A stretch of DNA of 64,000 bases. Origin: Diphasiastrum complanatum. Taxonomy: Eukaryota; Streptophyta; Lycopodiopsida; Lycopodiales; Lycopodiaceae. The position numbers and the translations under genes are program-made. The stretch lies in the NCBI GenBank assembly GCA_029204225.1, contig MU831953.1, forward strand, positions 30,858 through 94,857, in the 5' to 3' direction. The notes below the pieces were generated by a model. The model made no database searches. It saw only the letters and a program-made list of their open reading frames with translations, and had not been told where the DNA came from. Of this stretch, positions 1 through 12,098 are shown piece after piece. Numbering within the stretch: position 1 is the first letter of the stretch; each line of letters opens with the position of its first letter.

Positions 1-469
1 TAGTAAGTACTGCTTATCTATTCTATTCGTAAGAGATAAATTTTCTCTTACGATAACGTGCTATGCGGTATGCCAAACAATGCTCAAGGAATCACTATAA
101 ATTGATAGATATTTTTCTTATCTCTTGTCTATGACACACAATCCTTGAATACATTATGTCTATCGAATGTTCCTCCAAGATCAGTTGTTATTTGTTTTAT
201 TTGTTTTTCCGCACAAAGGCTCATCATAGCTAAATTAGCAGTAGATCAGGAATACCTGACTACACCTTAGAAGAGGAAAGATCTTAATTAACAGTAGTAG
301 CTACACTTAAGAGTTCGACTCTATCTAGGTTTCTCAAGAATCTATTACATTCCAAATAGCAAGATCACAACAAGAACATTGCTTACTGATCAAATATAGA
401 TATCAGATCAGAATGTGTTTTTCTCATTACAAAGTCTCTACTCTTTAGTTCGATTAAGATTCTCAATAG
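1..469 (+). repeat. 3' portion of a copia 5' LTR
   Basis: This stretch precedes a primer-binding site and a copia gag reading frame in the same orientation, so it is read as the end of a 5' LTR whose beginning lies outside the window. No partner LTR is visible downstream, because the element is cut off near 2460. Confidence 0.6.
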
Positions 470-480
470 TGGTATCAGAG
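470..480 (+). other. Copia primer-binding site (initiator-Met tRNA)
   Basis: TGGTATCAGAG is the usual start of the tRNA-iMet complementary site of plant Ty1/copia elements. It sits directly after the LTR end and about 90 bases before the gag start. Confidence 0.8.
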
Positions 481-568
481 GATCATTCAATCTGACAAGT
501 CAGAGCCCATAAGCTTCTAAGACCAGATAAATAACAGTTGAGGAACCTGAAACATTATAAGACTACAA

Positions 569-2460
569 TGGCATCCATAAGTAGCATTCAGTCAAAGATC
601 TGCACAATCCTTCAATCAGATGGGTCAAATTACTTGGCCTGGAAAGTGAAGACATCACTTGTCCTGAGAGGAGAAGCACTATGGCCCTGGGTGGATGGGA
701 CTGAAGAGATGTCAGCCAATGTTGGAAAAGAACTTCGAGAATGGAAGGAAAAGAATGATAAAGCAGTAGCTATCATATCCTTCTCCATCGAAGGCAACGT
801 TACACTAGATCTTGCATCAATATCAAATGCATGAGAGCTATAGGACGCCTTGAAATCAAGATTCGAGACCAAGTCGCGAAGCCAGATTATGCACTTGGAA
901 GATCAACTCACCTACCTATGCTGGAATGACAAAGACCTCACAACATTCATCAGAAACATGAAAAACATGTTTCTCTCTTTACACAATGCCGACATAGAAC
1001 ACGCGATCTTGTTGGAGAAGCAACTAACGTACTTATTGCACACCTTTCCAAGATCCTTCCAAACCACACGGACTCTACTGGCAAAGAATCCTACAATGAC
1101 TCTTGAGAGAGCAATAAGCGAGATCAAGGAAGAAATGTAATCAAGAGAGCACTATGATGACAGACAAGAATCTGATTAGGCTCTATACAATAGTAAGGAT
1201 CAACGTAGAAAGAAGTCTCATCCTAAGAGGGAGTCATTTCATAGATCAGATTGCAACCAATAGAAACAAGCCGACAAAGAAGGAAGAATGAAGGCACCTA
1301 CTCAAAACAGACTATAAGGTGGTGAAAAGAAATCCCCCACTAGATGCAGACGTGATGGACATACCATCAACACATGTTGGTTAAATCCAAACATCCAATG
1401 TGTGCATTGTCATAAAAAGGGTCATGCAACAATAGACTGCTATCAGAACCTAAGAAACAAGAAGACACTAAGTAGGAAGGAGCCCTCCAATAGCTTGTCT
1501 TATGTAGGGGAGCTAGAATCCTCAAGGACAGTTGAGGAGAGAGCAAACAATAAACCATCCGCTTACTTACGCAAAGATGTGTGTGTTACATCGCAAATCG
1601 AAACTCAATAAGTCGTTCTTGATTCAGGTGCCATGTGACATTTTGTGACAACAAGACACATGATAGCTGACTTTCGACAAACAGATTCATCTAGATACAT
1701 TATACTAGGAGATGGATAGCAATATCAAGTGTCCGAAACTGGCGCATTATGATTGTACACCAACGACAGAGACAAAAGACTTAATGATGTCTTGTACGTA
1801 CCCACCTTACAAAAGGATCTTCTATTTGTAGCAAGGATAGCAGATGCCGAGATGCATGTGACATTCACAAATAAAACATGCAATGTCATTGATGCCAGTG
1901 CCAGTACTCTCATCACACAAGGCAGATGTAGAGACAACCTATATCATCTAAAGGTACGCCTATTGATAGAGCAAGCTCATCAAACCCATGAGTCAATTGA
2001 CCTATGGCATAAAGACTATGCCACATGAACCCAATTACGCTATACAAAGCAAGCTAGAATGGCACATTCTTAGGAGTAAGCATTAAAGATGCAAATTTGA
2101 CACCCTGTGATGCATGCAACAAAGGCAAGTGTCACGAACACCCTTCACCAAGGATTCATTTAGAGAAACAGAGCTCCTAGAACTAATACACTCCGACATC
2201 TGTGGACCTTTCGATGTGTTCTTTGTGGGAGGTTCACAATACTACATCACCTTCATCAATGACTTCAACAAGTTTGCCACCATATATTTTATCCACAATA
2301 AGTCTGAAGCTCTTGATAAGTTTGCAGAATATGTAAACTGGGCTAAAAAATGGACTAAAAAAAAAGTCAAATAAATTTGAACTGACAGAGGGGGAGAATA
2401 CATTTCCAACCGCCTTGTCGGGAAGACTGCAGCCTATAGACCACAACACAATGGTGTAGC
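569..2460 (+). pseudogene. Decayed copia gag-PR-INT (element 1)
   Basis: A Ty1/copia polyprotein remnant on the plus strand. The gag N-terminus begins MASISSIQSKICTILQSDGS at 569 and carries the LAWKVK motif. A CCHC zinc knuckle (CVHCHKKGHATIDC type) lies near 1396-1440. A protease-like DSGA motif near 1620 is followed by a stop. The integrase pre-domain (VLYVPTLQKDLLF) is near 1790, and the integrase core start (HSDICGPF, then the FIND region) is at 2190-2330. Several in-frame stops and frame changes break it, for example at 832 and 1138. The sequence ends abruptly near 2460, just after a QHNGVA-like integrase motif, and there is no RT or RNase H. Gag is closely related to the nested minus-strand element at 24.1-27.2 kb and to the intron fragment at 55.7 kb. 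Confidence 0.85.
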
Positions 2461-2469
2461 ATAATACTA

Positions 2470-4200
2470 TTTGGTTTTTTTGTAGATCTGCATTAGTAGC
2501 TCATCAGAATATTAAGGACAATGCTTCAATTGGAATGTCATTGGTCTCAATATTGACAGGCAAATCCATTGAGTGTATCATGATGAACAATAGGAGTTCC
2601 AATGGAAAGTGCAAAATTGCAGAGTCTTTGATGCTGGACATTCAGAAAATTTAAGATAAAACTATAGGTCAGGGTGCTTGTGATTTTGGAGGTATTAGCA
2701 GAGAAGCATATGCAACAATATTTCAACTTATTAGAGAAGCTTTTAAGTAAGTTTGAATTAGAAAATTCCCTATCCCAAGGTCATATCACTTGAAGACATA
2801 GATGAATACATTAAACATAGGTATGCATAAGATCATTGGTACCCCATTTCATATTGAGGAAGTGTATGAAATTGATGGAAGATCAATATCTTATAATTCA
2901 TCAAACAACTTCTGTGTTGATCTAAATCACTTGCTAACATACATGGTCACATGTTATGATATAACCTTAGAAAAGGTGAATGGTATAATAATCATAGTAC
3001 TTAAGTTGGATGAGTCAGAGATTGTGAAAGGGCAGAAGATGGAAAGAGTTAGTATAACTCTCATGAATGGTGCACTATCACAAACAGTGTACCAAGGAGA
3101 CTTCAGATTCAGTGTCTAGTCAAAAATGATATATGGTGGTTGGCAGCTTTTCAGGTAATTTTTCTCACTATTAGATTATATTCAATAGATAGTAAAAATT
3201 CTTTTTTTAACTAAGTTGGTTTTATTCTTTGGACAGGTATTGAAGGAGAATCATGATATATTATCATGGATATTCTCTAGGACATCTTACCCTAGGATCA
3301 TCAAGGACCATATGGACGGAGAATTTCTCAATGTTTCAGGAGTTGGAGACTTCGATGTTGAATGGCACTTAGTAGGTGATTTGAAAACATTGAAATGCAT
3401 GTATAATGTCTCTCACAGTGCTACATCTAAACATCCTTGTTTATATTGCATGAAAATGACAAAAGATGTAACTAGAAGTACATGAATTACTAGAGAAAAT
3501 GCAGATCTAAACTGGAAGCCAATATTGCCTATTCCCTTGAAAAATGTGCAGGTTTGCCTCTTCATGCAGAAGTTAGGATAATAGAGAAGCTCGTTTATCT
3601 TCATATAGTTTTTGTGTGGAATAGTAAGCCACCATCATTAGAGAAGGAAGCTATTTGTCGATTAGAAGATGTTTTTTTGAAAGCAGGACTTCATAAGGAA
3701 CATGTCAAAATACAGAAAGATGAAAAGCTTTTTGGAAAGTTAGAAAATATGCCTACTAAGCCAAGCATCAGAGGAGCAAAATCATGTCGATTCCTATCAA
3801 ACCATATTGGTACAACACTCAGACTGGAAAGATATCGTTGCTACCACTTAGGGGGGACTTAGGGGTCACCGACAAATCAAGATAAGTTGATGTATGGTCA
3901 AAGCATGGAGAGAAGATCACATCACTCATTACATGGTTAGTATGCATGTTCAGAGTAGCTTTCAATTCAACTATATATTTTGATCCATGCATAAGACTGA
4001 CATTACGATTTTGACATGTGCAGCACATACTAAGAGATCATACATCAGTTTTTGCAAACACATATGGAAGCCTAAGTGTCTGAAAGTCACATTGGCAAGC
4101 ACGGGCAACATTTCATTGAAATACACAACATGGAGGAACCAATGAAAAACAAACTATATTTGCCAATTATTTCAGTGGTTCTACTACAGAGTTCAAATTC
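2470..4200 (+). pseudogene. Transposase-like gene, copy A (unassigned family)
   Basis: A broken spliced gene collinear with copy B (12.1-14.7 kb). In order it shows a GISREAY segment near 2690, and IEEVYEIDGRSISYNSSN near 2860. A KLDESEIVKG block near 3005 is followed by an RVSITLMN block. After an intron of about 80 bases there is WHLVGDLKTLKCMYN (about 3360-3410) with a following CLYC, then HAEVRIIEKLVYLH (about 3560-3610), SIRGAKSCRFLSNH (about 3770), and a last exon from about 4022 with NTYGSLS and KSHWQAR. Stops at 2653, 2748, 3117 and elsewhere, plus frame changes, make it non-functional. Candidate acidic residues (D of KLDE, D of GDLK, E of HAEVR) and the CxxC after the second D resemble a DDE transposase layout, but that is inference. 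An integrase-free mobile-element protein of a different kind is the alternative. Confidence 0.6.
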
Positions 4201-4340
4201 GACAGATCACCAAATCTTCAAATAACGACAAATTTAGAAAAGCTTGCAAATTCATTGAGCAACAAAGAAGCTAAAAATTCAAAGCTACAAAGATGCTACA
4301 AATGTAAATTATATTCATAATATTCAATATATACAAAGTT

Positions 4341-5560
4341 TCATTTAGTGGGATCTGATATTTCATCTTGTCCAATTGTTGTGCTATCATGCAGTAACTC
4401 TCTACTTGCATAAGCATCCAAAAGATGTGCATTGTCCTTGTTACCACTCAATTCTATATACGTTGCATACAATGAATAATGGGAACTCCTTAATGGTACA
4501 TTCCCATCTACAAATCCTAATATGTTCAAAACATACGATCTCTTCACAAAAAATATTTTATTCGCTTTAGCAAATTTACGTCCACCTAGATAATAAGATA
4601 AGGCTTTCACATCCATTATCATAGTCTCTCCAACTGGACTGAGTTTGGAATGAGCAACACAAATTTCATTTTTCTGAAAGTGCTTCAAGTAGTGGTCGAG
4701 ACCACTATCCTTGTGGAAAGATGATGAATGTTGTCTAAAGCTCCCTCGACGAGTAGCAAAGGCATTGATCACAAGTGTATTCTACATAACAAAATTGGAG
4801 TTCTTAGTTTTTAAAATTTAATAGAACACATGCATCACATATACTTATAGTAAAACTTCTAAACTTACGCATTCATCATCATCTGTTGCAACTAGATCAG
4901 GATGATCTGTATTGTGACCACCTATTGAAGAAGAGTCATCTACAAATCTCATAACCGATGGACGAGGGAATCCCAGCTGGGCTTGGAATGAAATAAATTT
5001 CTCTTCAGATGGCAAACTTCATCCATGATTACGAACATTTGCCATAGCAAAGGACAAACATTCCTCACCAGTCAGAATACCTTCTTCATCATCATAGTCA
5101 ATGCCAGGCACCGAGTCTTTGGTTTCAAAAGCAACAATGTCAGAGAACTCAAAAATGGTGTTTAACAATAGACAAAGCACCTCATCCTCCAAGTAATTGA
5201 AAAAAACACATAGATCTACAGTTGTGATATACACATCTTCATTTATATAATATTTTGGAAAATCAAAAAAGCATTTAGAATGTACATCAACAACTTTTTT
5301 CCTCAATATTGGCATTAGAGCCAATGAAAGCATCCCTCAGCTTATCAGTATCTACACTCAAATAGTCAATGTCTTTATCAGGAGTATCCACCAATAAATG
5401 ACTGATATCCTTTATGGAATGTTCAGTAGTGGAGGATGAAGGGATCTCAGTATCCATAATTGATGTATCTAACTCTACAGGGATCTTTACTAACAGGAAA
5501 AACACAAAGATACTCAAGATAACGACATTTTTGTTTATAACAATTACATTCATTGGAATT
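4341..5560 (-). pseudogene. Accessory gene of the transposase-like element, copy A
   Basis: Minus-strand exons tail-to-tail with the copy A transposase-like gene. An exon at about 5333-4867 encodes NEDVYITTVDLCVFFNYLED and a long acidic stretch. It is interrupted by a stop after AMANVRNHG at about 5019 and ends at a GTAAGT donor. The next exon begins about 4781 with NTLVINAFATRRGSFRQ and runs to a stop at 4341. Both blocks recur in the same order in copy B (DLQHILGLREDE, then DAFAMRRGGSRES), which is the evidence for a shared gene. No known domain was recognised. The part after RRGSFRQ differs completely between the copies. Confidence 0.5.
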
Positions 5561-5880
5561 CTTAACCGTCGCAATCCGACACGTCGAAGTCTGACGTCCC
5601 AGTAGAAAATCCGAAAATCAGAGTACGGCGACCGGGAAATATGGGCGGCAACCAATTTTTCAAAGGCACGTTGGAATCCGACATGTCGGATTCTGACTTG
5701 CAGATGTGGATATGACCTGTTATAAATTTTTAAAAAAAAATACGTGTAATCCGACGTGGACGTCGGCAAGCCAAAAAGCATGTCCACGACATCTAGCACA
5801 TTTTTCCGGGCCTGAATGGGCACAGACGTTGGATTCCAACGTGTTTGGAGGCCGTCGGATTCCGACGTTTGTTTCAATCT
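5560..5880. repeat. Cluster of CGTCGGA-type palindromic repeats
   Basis: Many direct and inverted copies of short motifs such as GTCGGATTC, TCCGACGT and GACGTC are packed into about 320 bases (for example AATCCGACATGTCGGATTC near 5666, and CCGTCGGATTCCGACG near 5851). The same motif family fills 31.44-31.97 kb. Dense short repeats of this kind are typical of the subterminal regions of CACTA elements, where transposase binds. Confidence 0.6.
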
Positions 5881-5889
5881 TCAAATTCG

Positions 5890-6107
5890 CGTGATCCAGC
5901 GCCTTCTCTTTCACTTTTTTTTTTGCAGATTTGAGTGTCTTTGGAGCGATTGAGGGCGATCAGTGCTTGAGTACTTGAGGGCTTGAAAATCAGTGCTTGA
6001 AGATTATTGTTTGAGGTTGGTGCTTGATTTTTGTTTGTTTGTTTGAGGTTGATGTTTGTTTGTTTGTTTTAAGAAGAGATAGAGAGTGTGAAAGATAAAA
6101 AGAGATG

Positions 6108-6110
<3 letters not shown>
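5890..6110. repeat. GCTTGA / GTTTGTTT low-complexity stretch
   Basis: Irregular repeats of GTGCTTGA, CTTGAGG and GTTTGTTTG fill the space between the palindrome cluster and the first TG microsatellite. No coding signal was seen. Confidence 0.5.

Positions 6111-6175
<65 letters not shown>
6111..6175. repeat. (TG)n microsatellite
   Basis: A perfect TG run of about 30 units. Confidence 0.95.
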
Positions 6176-6177
<2 letters not shown>

Positions 6178-6359
6178 AAGTTTTGCATTGATTTAAAATG
6201 GTTTTGAATGGTCTTGTAATAAATTATTAGTATTATTTAGGATAGTAGATTTAGGATTATTAGATTTGTAATTTGTGAGAGAGAAAGAGAGAGAAGAGGT
6301 GAAGTGTAGATGTATGGTTGAAGATATTGAGAGATTTTGGAGTCTTTATTTAAAATAAA

Positions 6360-6364
<5 letters not shown>

Positions 6365-6443
<79 letters not shown>
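6365..6443. repeat. (GA)n microsatellite
   Basis: A perfect GA run of about 39 units. Confidence 0.95.
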
Positions 6444-6449
<6 letters not shown>

Positions 6450-6625
6450 AATAGATTGTGATAGTGTTTATAATAGATTAATTTTTTATAGTGTTTATAA
6501 TAGATTGTTAGAATTATTTAAGATAATGTTTAACATTTTGCATTGATGTAGAATTTAAGATTATAGATAAATACATAATCTATGGTAGTAATAGATTGTT
6601 AGATTTATATTTATTTAGGACTAAG

Positions 6626-6796
<171 letters not shown>

Positions 6797-6906
6797 GGAA
6801 GAAGTGTGTATGTATTGTGTCTTGCATTTTGAAATTAAGATAATAACGAAAGAGAGAGAGTGTGTGTGTGGTTTGATTAAGATTTAGGATAGTAGATGAA
6901 TAGATT

Positions 6907-6997
6907 GTGTGTGTGTGTGTGTGTGTTTGTGTTTAACATTTTGTGTTTAAGATATGTGTGAGAGAGATATATATATATAGAGAGAGAGGGAGAGAGA

Positions 6998-7034
<37 letters not shown>
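6907..7034. repeat. (GT)n tracts
   Basis: Two GT runs (about 6907-6927 and 6999-7034) separated by TA- and GA-rich sequence. Confidence 0.9.
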
Positions 7035-7038
<4 letters not shown>

Positions 7039-7261
7039 GTATTATGCATTAGTTTAGGGTATTTAAGAGTGATAGATAAATAAATAGTGTTTGATAGAAA
7101 ATCATAAATATTGTTTATAATAGATTGTTAGAATTATTTAAGATAGTGTATGTGTGTTTGAGAGGATGTGTATGTGTTTTGAAATTTGCATTGATCTATA
7201 ATTCAGGTTAATAGACATAGATATAGATAGTGTTGGGTAGTAGTAGATTGTTAAATTTATA

Positions 7262-7468
<207 letters not shown>

Positions 7469-7544
7469 TTTAACATTTTGCATTGATTTAAAATTTAAGA
7501 TTAATCCCTATGGAGCAATGCAGTCACTCTGGGATCTCTAGCCG

Positions 7545-8085
7545 TTTGTTTCGTCCGTGCCATTTCCTCCGACATTGGTTAGCCTTTGAAAACGTATCAG
7601 AGAACAGGAGAGATGAAAAACAGAGAATTTAAAAAAACTGACACTCTAACACTCAAGGGATGAAGTGGAGAAATGAGGACCCAAGCACCCTTATATAGTG
7701 AAGGGTTCTATTTCTAGTAAGTGCCCCTATAAAAGTTTTGGCCTCTTTTCAAATATAGTATGTTCTTGTCTAGGCTCATGAGTAAAAATCCTTGGACATC
7801 CACAAATGTAGTAACAGGCATATAAAATGTGACAAGGCAAAAGTAACGTCAAAACGTAACCAAATATATTAGAATAGAGTCAAAACACAACCAACTAATT
7901 GTGTTTTCTATTTTCCATTAGATTAAATCCTTTATTCCCATTGGACTCCTAATGTCCATGTTTGTAAAAATGAAACACATTCATGATCTTTTTCGGCTCG
8001 TCTCCGTATCTGCAAAACTAGACACAAAGTTAATAATCCTATATTTATTCAACATTACTATTTAAAATTTAGGAATCTGATGGAA
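7545..8085. other. Non-coding stretch before the 8.1-9.3 kb gene
   Basis: No convincing coding frame or repeat was recognised. It lies 3' of the minus-strand gene and may include its 3' UTR. Confidence 0.3.
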
Positions 8086-8086
8086 A

Positions 8087-9290
8087 TTAGGGACTCACAT
8101 TTTGTCCATTACGAGTGAAGACAAAATCTACTGGCACATCAACAAAAGTCAATCCAAGCATATGCCGAAGATCTTCTAGGCTGCACTCCTTATTTATATG
8201 AATTTCTCGTATTTCATCATGGGGCAAATGTATGGATATCTCCACTTCTTGCTGATTCATCTCCGCGTCCAGAGGGTCCCATCGGCCATGACCAAACTTA
8301 TATCGCCTATAAATGAAACTTAAGGAGCATGTTTGACGTGAAATATGATACCTTATGGTCATTGTTTCACAAGAGAGCTTACATCTTATTAAATCTCCTT
8401 TATGCTCCATTTCCTTTTAATCCCATGTGACAAATATGTTGTCCAACAGTGATGATTCTGTTGCTTTCCATGCCCACATTGTGTTTGTTTTCCTAAAGGG
8501 GACCGCCTTGAATATGGCAACAAATACGGTGATCGGCACAGAGATGCTAGTGTAGACTCGTTTGGATCCGAATGTTGGCTTCATATTACCAATAATCTCT
8601 TTGAGAAGTTGCCTCTTCGTTAATTCAATAGTCAGTTGGTCAACATATGGCCACTCGTGAGAATTGATCGCAGGCTCAGAAGTTGGTGCTAATTTGCCTT
8701 GGCCAAAGTTTTTTTTTGGAACTTCGTACATGTGATCGTAAAAGAAAATGCCCATTTTGATCAGGACAGAGGATGCCAACCCACCATATATTAGTTCTCC
8801 ATATTTGGCGTGTATGGCGGAGAATTTTCCAGTGAAGGACTTCACGTTTTGCCAGTCGAAGCTATTTGAAGGAAAGACATCTGCACTAGGCATAAATGCA
8901 ATATTATTATCCATTACAATGACATAATAATAATTCAAACATAATAGTTAACACAAAAATAAAAGAGGTGAGACCTACAATGTGACTGTATGGTTCTATC
9001 AGCAACAGCCACATCCAATAAAATATCTTGGCACATGTATACGTGTTGCACATTTGCAAGGTATTCGCCATTTTGGTTGATCTTGAATTCGTGGATCCTT
9101 CCTTTCCAATGGTAGTCTTGGTTGTTTCGCTTCCTCTTTGCAACCTTGTGAGTTCCTTTGCCCGATGATTGCATGTAAACCTAGTCAAAAGTTGAAAATG
9201 TATGGGGCACCCAATGCTCATTGGAATCTTTGATGTGTGCAACAATGGAAGCTAGTTGATTCTTGGGCTTCCTTGATTGAGTAGAGGCCA
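8087..9290 (-). CDS. Spliced gene of unknown function
   Basis: Several consecutive minus-strand segments read like exons of one gene. The likely start is the ATG at 9290 (MASTQSRKPKNQLASIVAHI). A second segment at about 9179-8970 begins after a TAG acceptor and contains KVAKRKRNNQDYHWKGRIHE and VQHVYMCQDILLDVAV. A third at about 8905-8420 contains SNSFDWQNVKSFTGKF and KRQLLKEIIGNMKPTF. The last at about 8400-8087 carries CSLEDLRHMLGLTFV. I recognise no domain. DLRHMLGL in the last segment is loosely like DLQHILGL of the copy B accessory gene, so the gene may be another mobile-element accessory protein. It lies between the arms of a microsatellite-rich inverted repeat. Splice joins are approximate. 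Confidence 0.4.
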
Positions 9291-9394
9291 TAATGGATGA
9301 TGTAATGATAATGTAGGATATGCGAAATAGTGTGTAGATCTTCAGATAAGGTGAACCAAAATAATAAAAAATGGAATATCTGTGGAGTATACAG

Positions 9395-9542
<148 letters not shown>

Positions 9543-9844
9543 CGTTTAGAGAGAGACTACAAAATGAGAGAGAGATGAGAGATACAGGCTTGTGAACATT
9601 CAAAATTTGAAGTAAGGACTAGGCTCACTTAGGATAAGGCTGCTAGTAGATAGAGAGGCTAGTTGATGTTAGCTTGTAGGCATAGTTATTGCTTTATCTA
9701 GGGTTAATGTTAGAGGTGTACTTTGTGGGCCCACACTTGATTTAATCTGCACCATTGAATTTGCAATGTCATATGGACCATTCCCTCTCAGTTGTCAATA
9801 TTTTATTGGGACACGTATCGTCATTAACACTAATTGTAGTTAGT

Positions 9845-9882
9845 GAAGAGGCCCTTTTTGAGTCCAAAAAGGGCCCTAATGA
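9845..9882. repeat. 38-bp hairpin repeat, left copy
   Basis: It contains GGCCCTTTTTG, a 4-base AGTC loop and CAAAAAGGGCC, that is, perfect 11-bp arms at 9850-9875. The whole 38 bases recur identically in direct orientation at 15077-15114. Confidence 0.85.
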
Positions 9883-10016
9883 TAAATCTTAATCAAAACA
9901 CACTCACACACATACACACTCTCTCCCCCTCTCTCTCTCTCTAAAAATCCAATATAAATTCTATCAAACACTATTTATATATCTATCACTCTTAAATACC
10001 CTAAACTAATGCATAA

Positions 10017-10201
<185 letters not shown>

Positions 10202-10256
10202 TTAAATTCAAAACGCAAAACACAACACATACACACTTCCTCTCTCCGAAACCCCC

Positions 10257-10379
<123 letters not shown>

Positions 10380-10409
10380 TATTATTCTTAGTCCAAAATA
10401 AATATAAAT

Positions 10410-11744
10410 CTAACAATCTATTACTACCATAGGCGTGAAGCTGAGGAGGACATGGCCCATACAGCAGTTGCACAGGAGGACCAGACTGAGCAGCAGTAGC
10501 AAGAAGACCAGCAGCAGCAGGAGGACCAGCAGCAACAACAGCAGTGCCAACACGAGAAAAAAGCCCTTCCCCAATGGCAATTGAGCGGGAGGAAACAATG
10601 AAGTTCCTAGATGAGGAGCTTGCGGCATCGGGTGAGTTTCCGATTCTGAATGATTCCCGAGAGCCACCCCTTCGCATTGCAAATGCATCAAGCTCCACTG
10701 CATCCTGCATTTGGTTCAAATTATTGCAAAATGAGTATAATGAAGACAAACAAACATAACAAACACACTCAAGTTGAATTGTTGGGTCAGACTTGCCTCG
10801 GTGCCTTCATCAATGTCTTCGGTTTGCGCAAGGTTATTTCCTTTGCCTTTGTACTTCACGTCAGCAGTTTTCCCTTCGAGTACCTTGAATGGCCTCGTTT
10901 GAACTGGTGGTGGTTGAAGCGTTTTCAAATGGCAAAGAACCCTTGCCAGTGCTTGCTCGGTGGTGTCTGTGTCATGTCCGATCAGCTTCTCATATGTGTC
11001 GTCGGGCTGGGTGTGGTCGAAAGTGGAATTGCCATTCTGCAAATTTACCAATGCTACTAGCATCTCATCTTCTCGCAAGCCAAGAATATGTTGCAAGTCA
11101 TGCATGAACACATACTCCTGCCCATCAATGATGATTGGAGCAAGGCCATGGATTCGAAGCACGACATCATCAGACTCATCTATATCTTCTGGCTCCGCTG
11201 ATGTGGATGCACCTGTTGCCTCTTGCGCAGCCAAGATTGCTTTGTGCTCCGCAGATAAATCTTCCTCTTCACCCGGGTCGTTCATCTCGTTCACCTGCTC
11301 ACTAGGATTGTGTTTGTTGCTGGCTACAGTCGCTGGAAACTCATTAAGCAAAAAAATAACAGTAATCTCACCGGATAGAAACTTCTTTCCTACACTTTCA
11401 AGATCAAAAGTTTTCAGCTGCTCCTTCGTCAGCTCCAAGTAATGATCGTTACCCAAGTGACTAATAAATCTGTTGAGACGAGCGATAAAGGGTCTATCTC
11501 CTTTCCATATATAACTAAGCAAGTTATATGGAATACACATGATAGTTGAGCCAGGAATTTGTATGGCATAAGACTTCAAAGTTTCATCTATATACTCACT
11601 CACGTATGTGAATGCATCCGTATTAGCCCGTAGAGTGGCAAGCGTGTCTATTCTATCAGTAAACATACAATAAATACGATCTAACTGATCTAAAAACTCT
11701 GTGGGGGCTAGCAGATTGGCCAACTCTATTTTAGGGGACGACAT
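10410..11744 (-). CDS. Accessory gene of the transposase-like element, copy B
   Basis: The first exon runs from an ATG at 11744 (MSSPKIELANLLAPTEFLDQ) to about 10797. An in-frame ATG at 11804 would add 20 residues. Residues about 1-140 are helical and uncharged-rich. An acidic linker follows (DESDD), then a DGQEYVFMHDLQHILGLRED block. The exon seems to end at GAG with a GC-type donor (GCAAGT). The next exon starts at 10704 after ATGCAG and gives DAVELDAFAMRRGGSRES, then an Ala/Gly/Pro-rich tail that runs into the repeat arm near 10.43 kb. The two conserved blocks also occur in copy A. Function is unknown; a DNA-binding or nuclear accessory role is only a guess. The gene lies directly downstream of, and co-oriented with, the copy B transposase-like gene, unlike copy A. 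Confidence 0.5.
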
Positions 11745-11819
11745 TGTTATGCAACTAAGAACACTAATTGACCAGCAAACTAGTAGTCTAATTGAACAAG
11801 ACAAGCTAAGTTACGAGGA

Positions 11820-12098
11820 AACAAATTTCAACAAAGCAAGAAGTGAAACAAAATGAAAACTCCCACTCTTATATAGAGGGACGTGTATCCAAAAATAGAT
11901 ATTATTATAAAATCAAATAAAATAATTTCTATTTATAGAAACAATCCAATTCGGCAGTAATATTTATCACAAAGGAATATTCGAATTACAATTCAACATA
12001 AATTGTTTCTATTCCATCTCATCAGTTTCCGTAGTTTCTCTAGCACTGTTTTCCAAAACATTGGATGTTGGCGTCCTCGGCATCCATCTCTTTCCAAC
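11820..12098. other. Spacer between accessory and transposase-like genes
   Basis: A/T-rich spacer of about 280 bases containing the 3' end of the upstream gene and the presumed promoter of the accessory gene. No repeats were seen. Confidence 0.35.
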
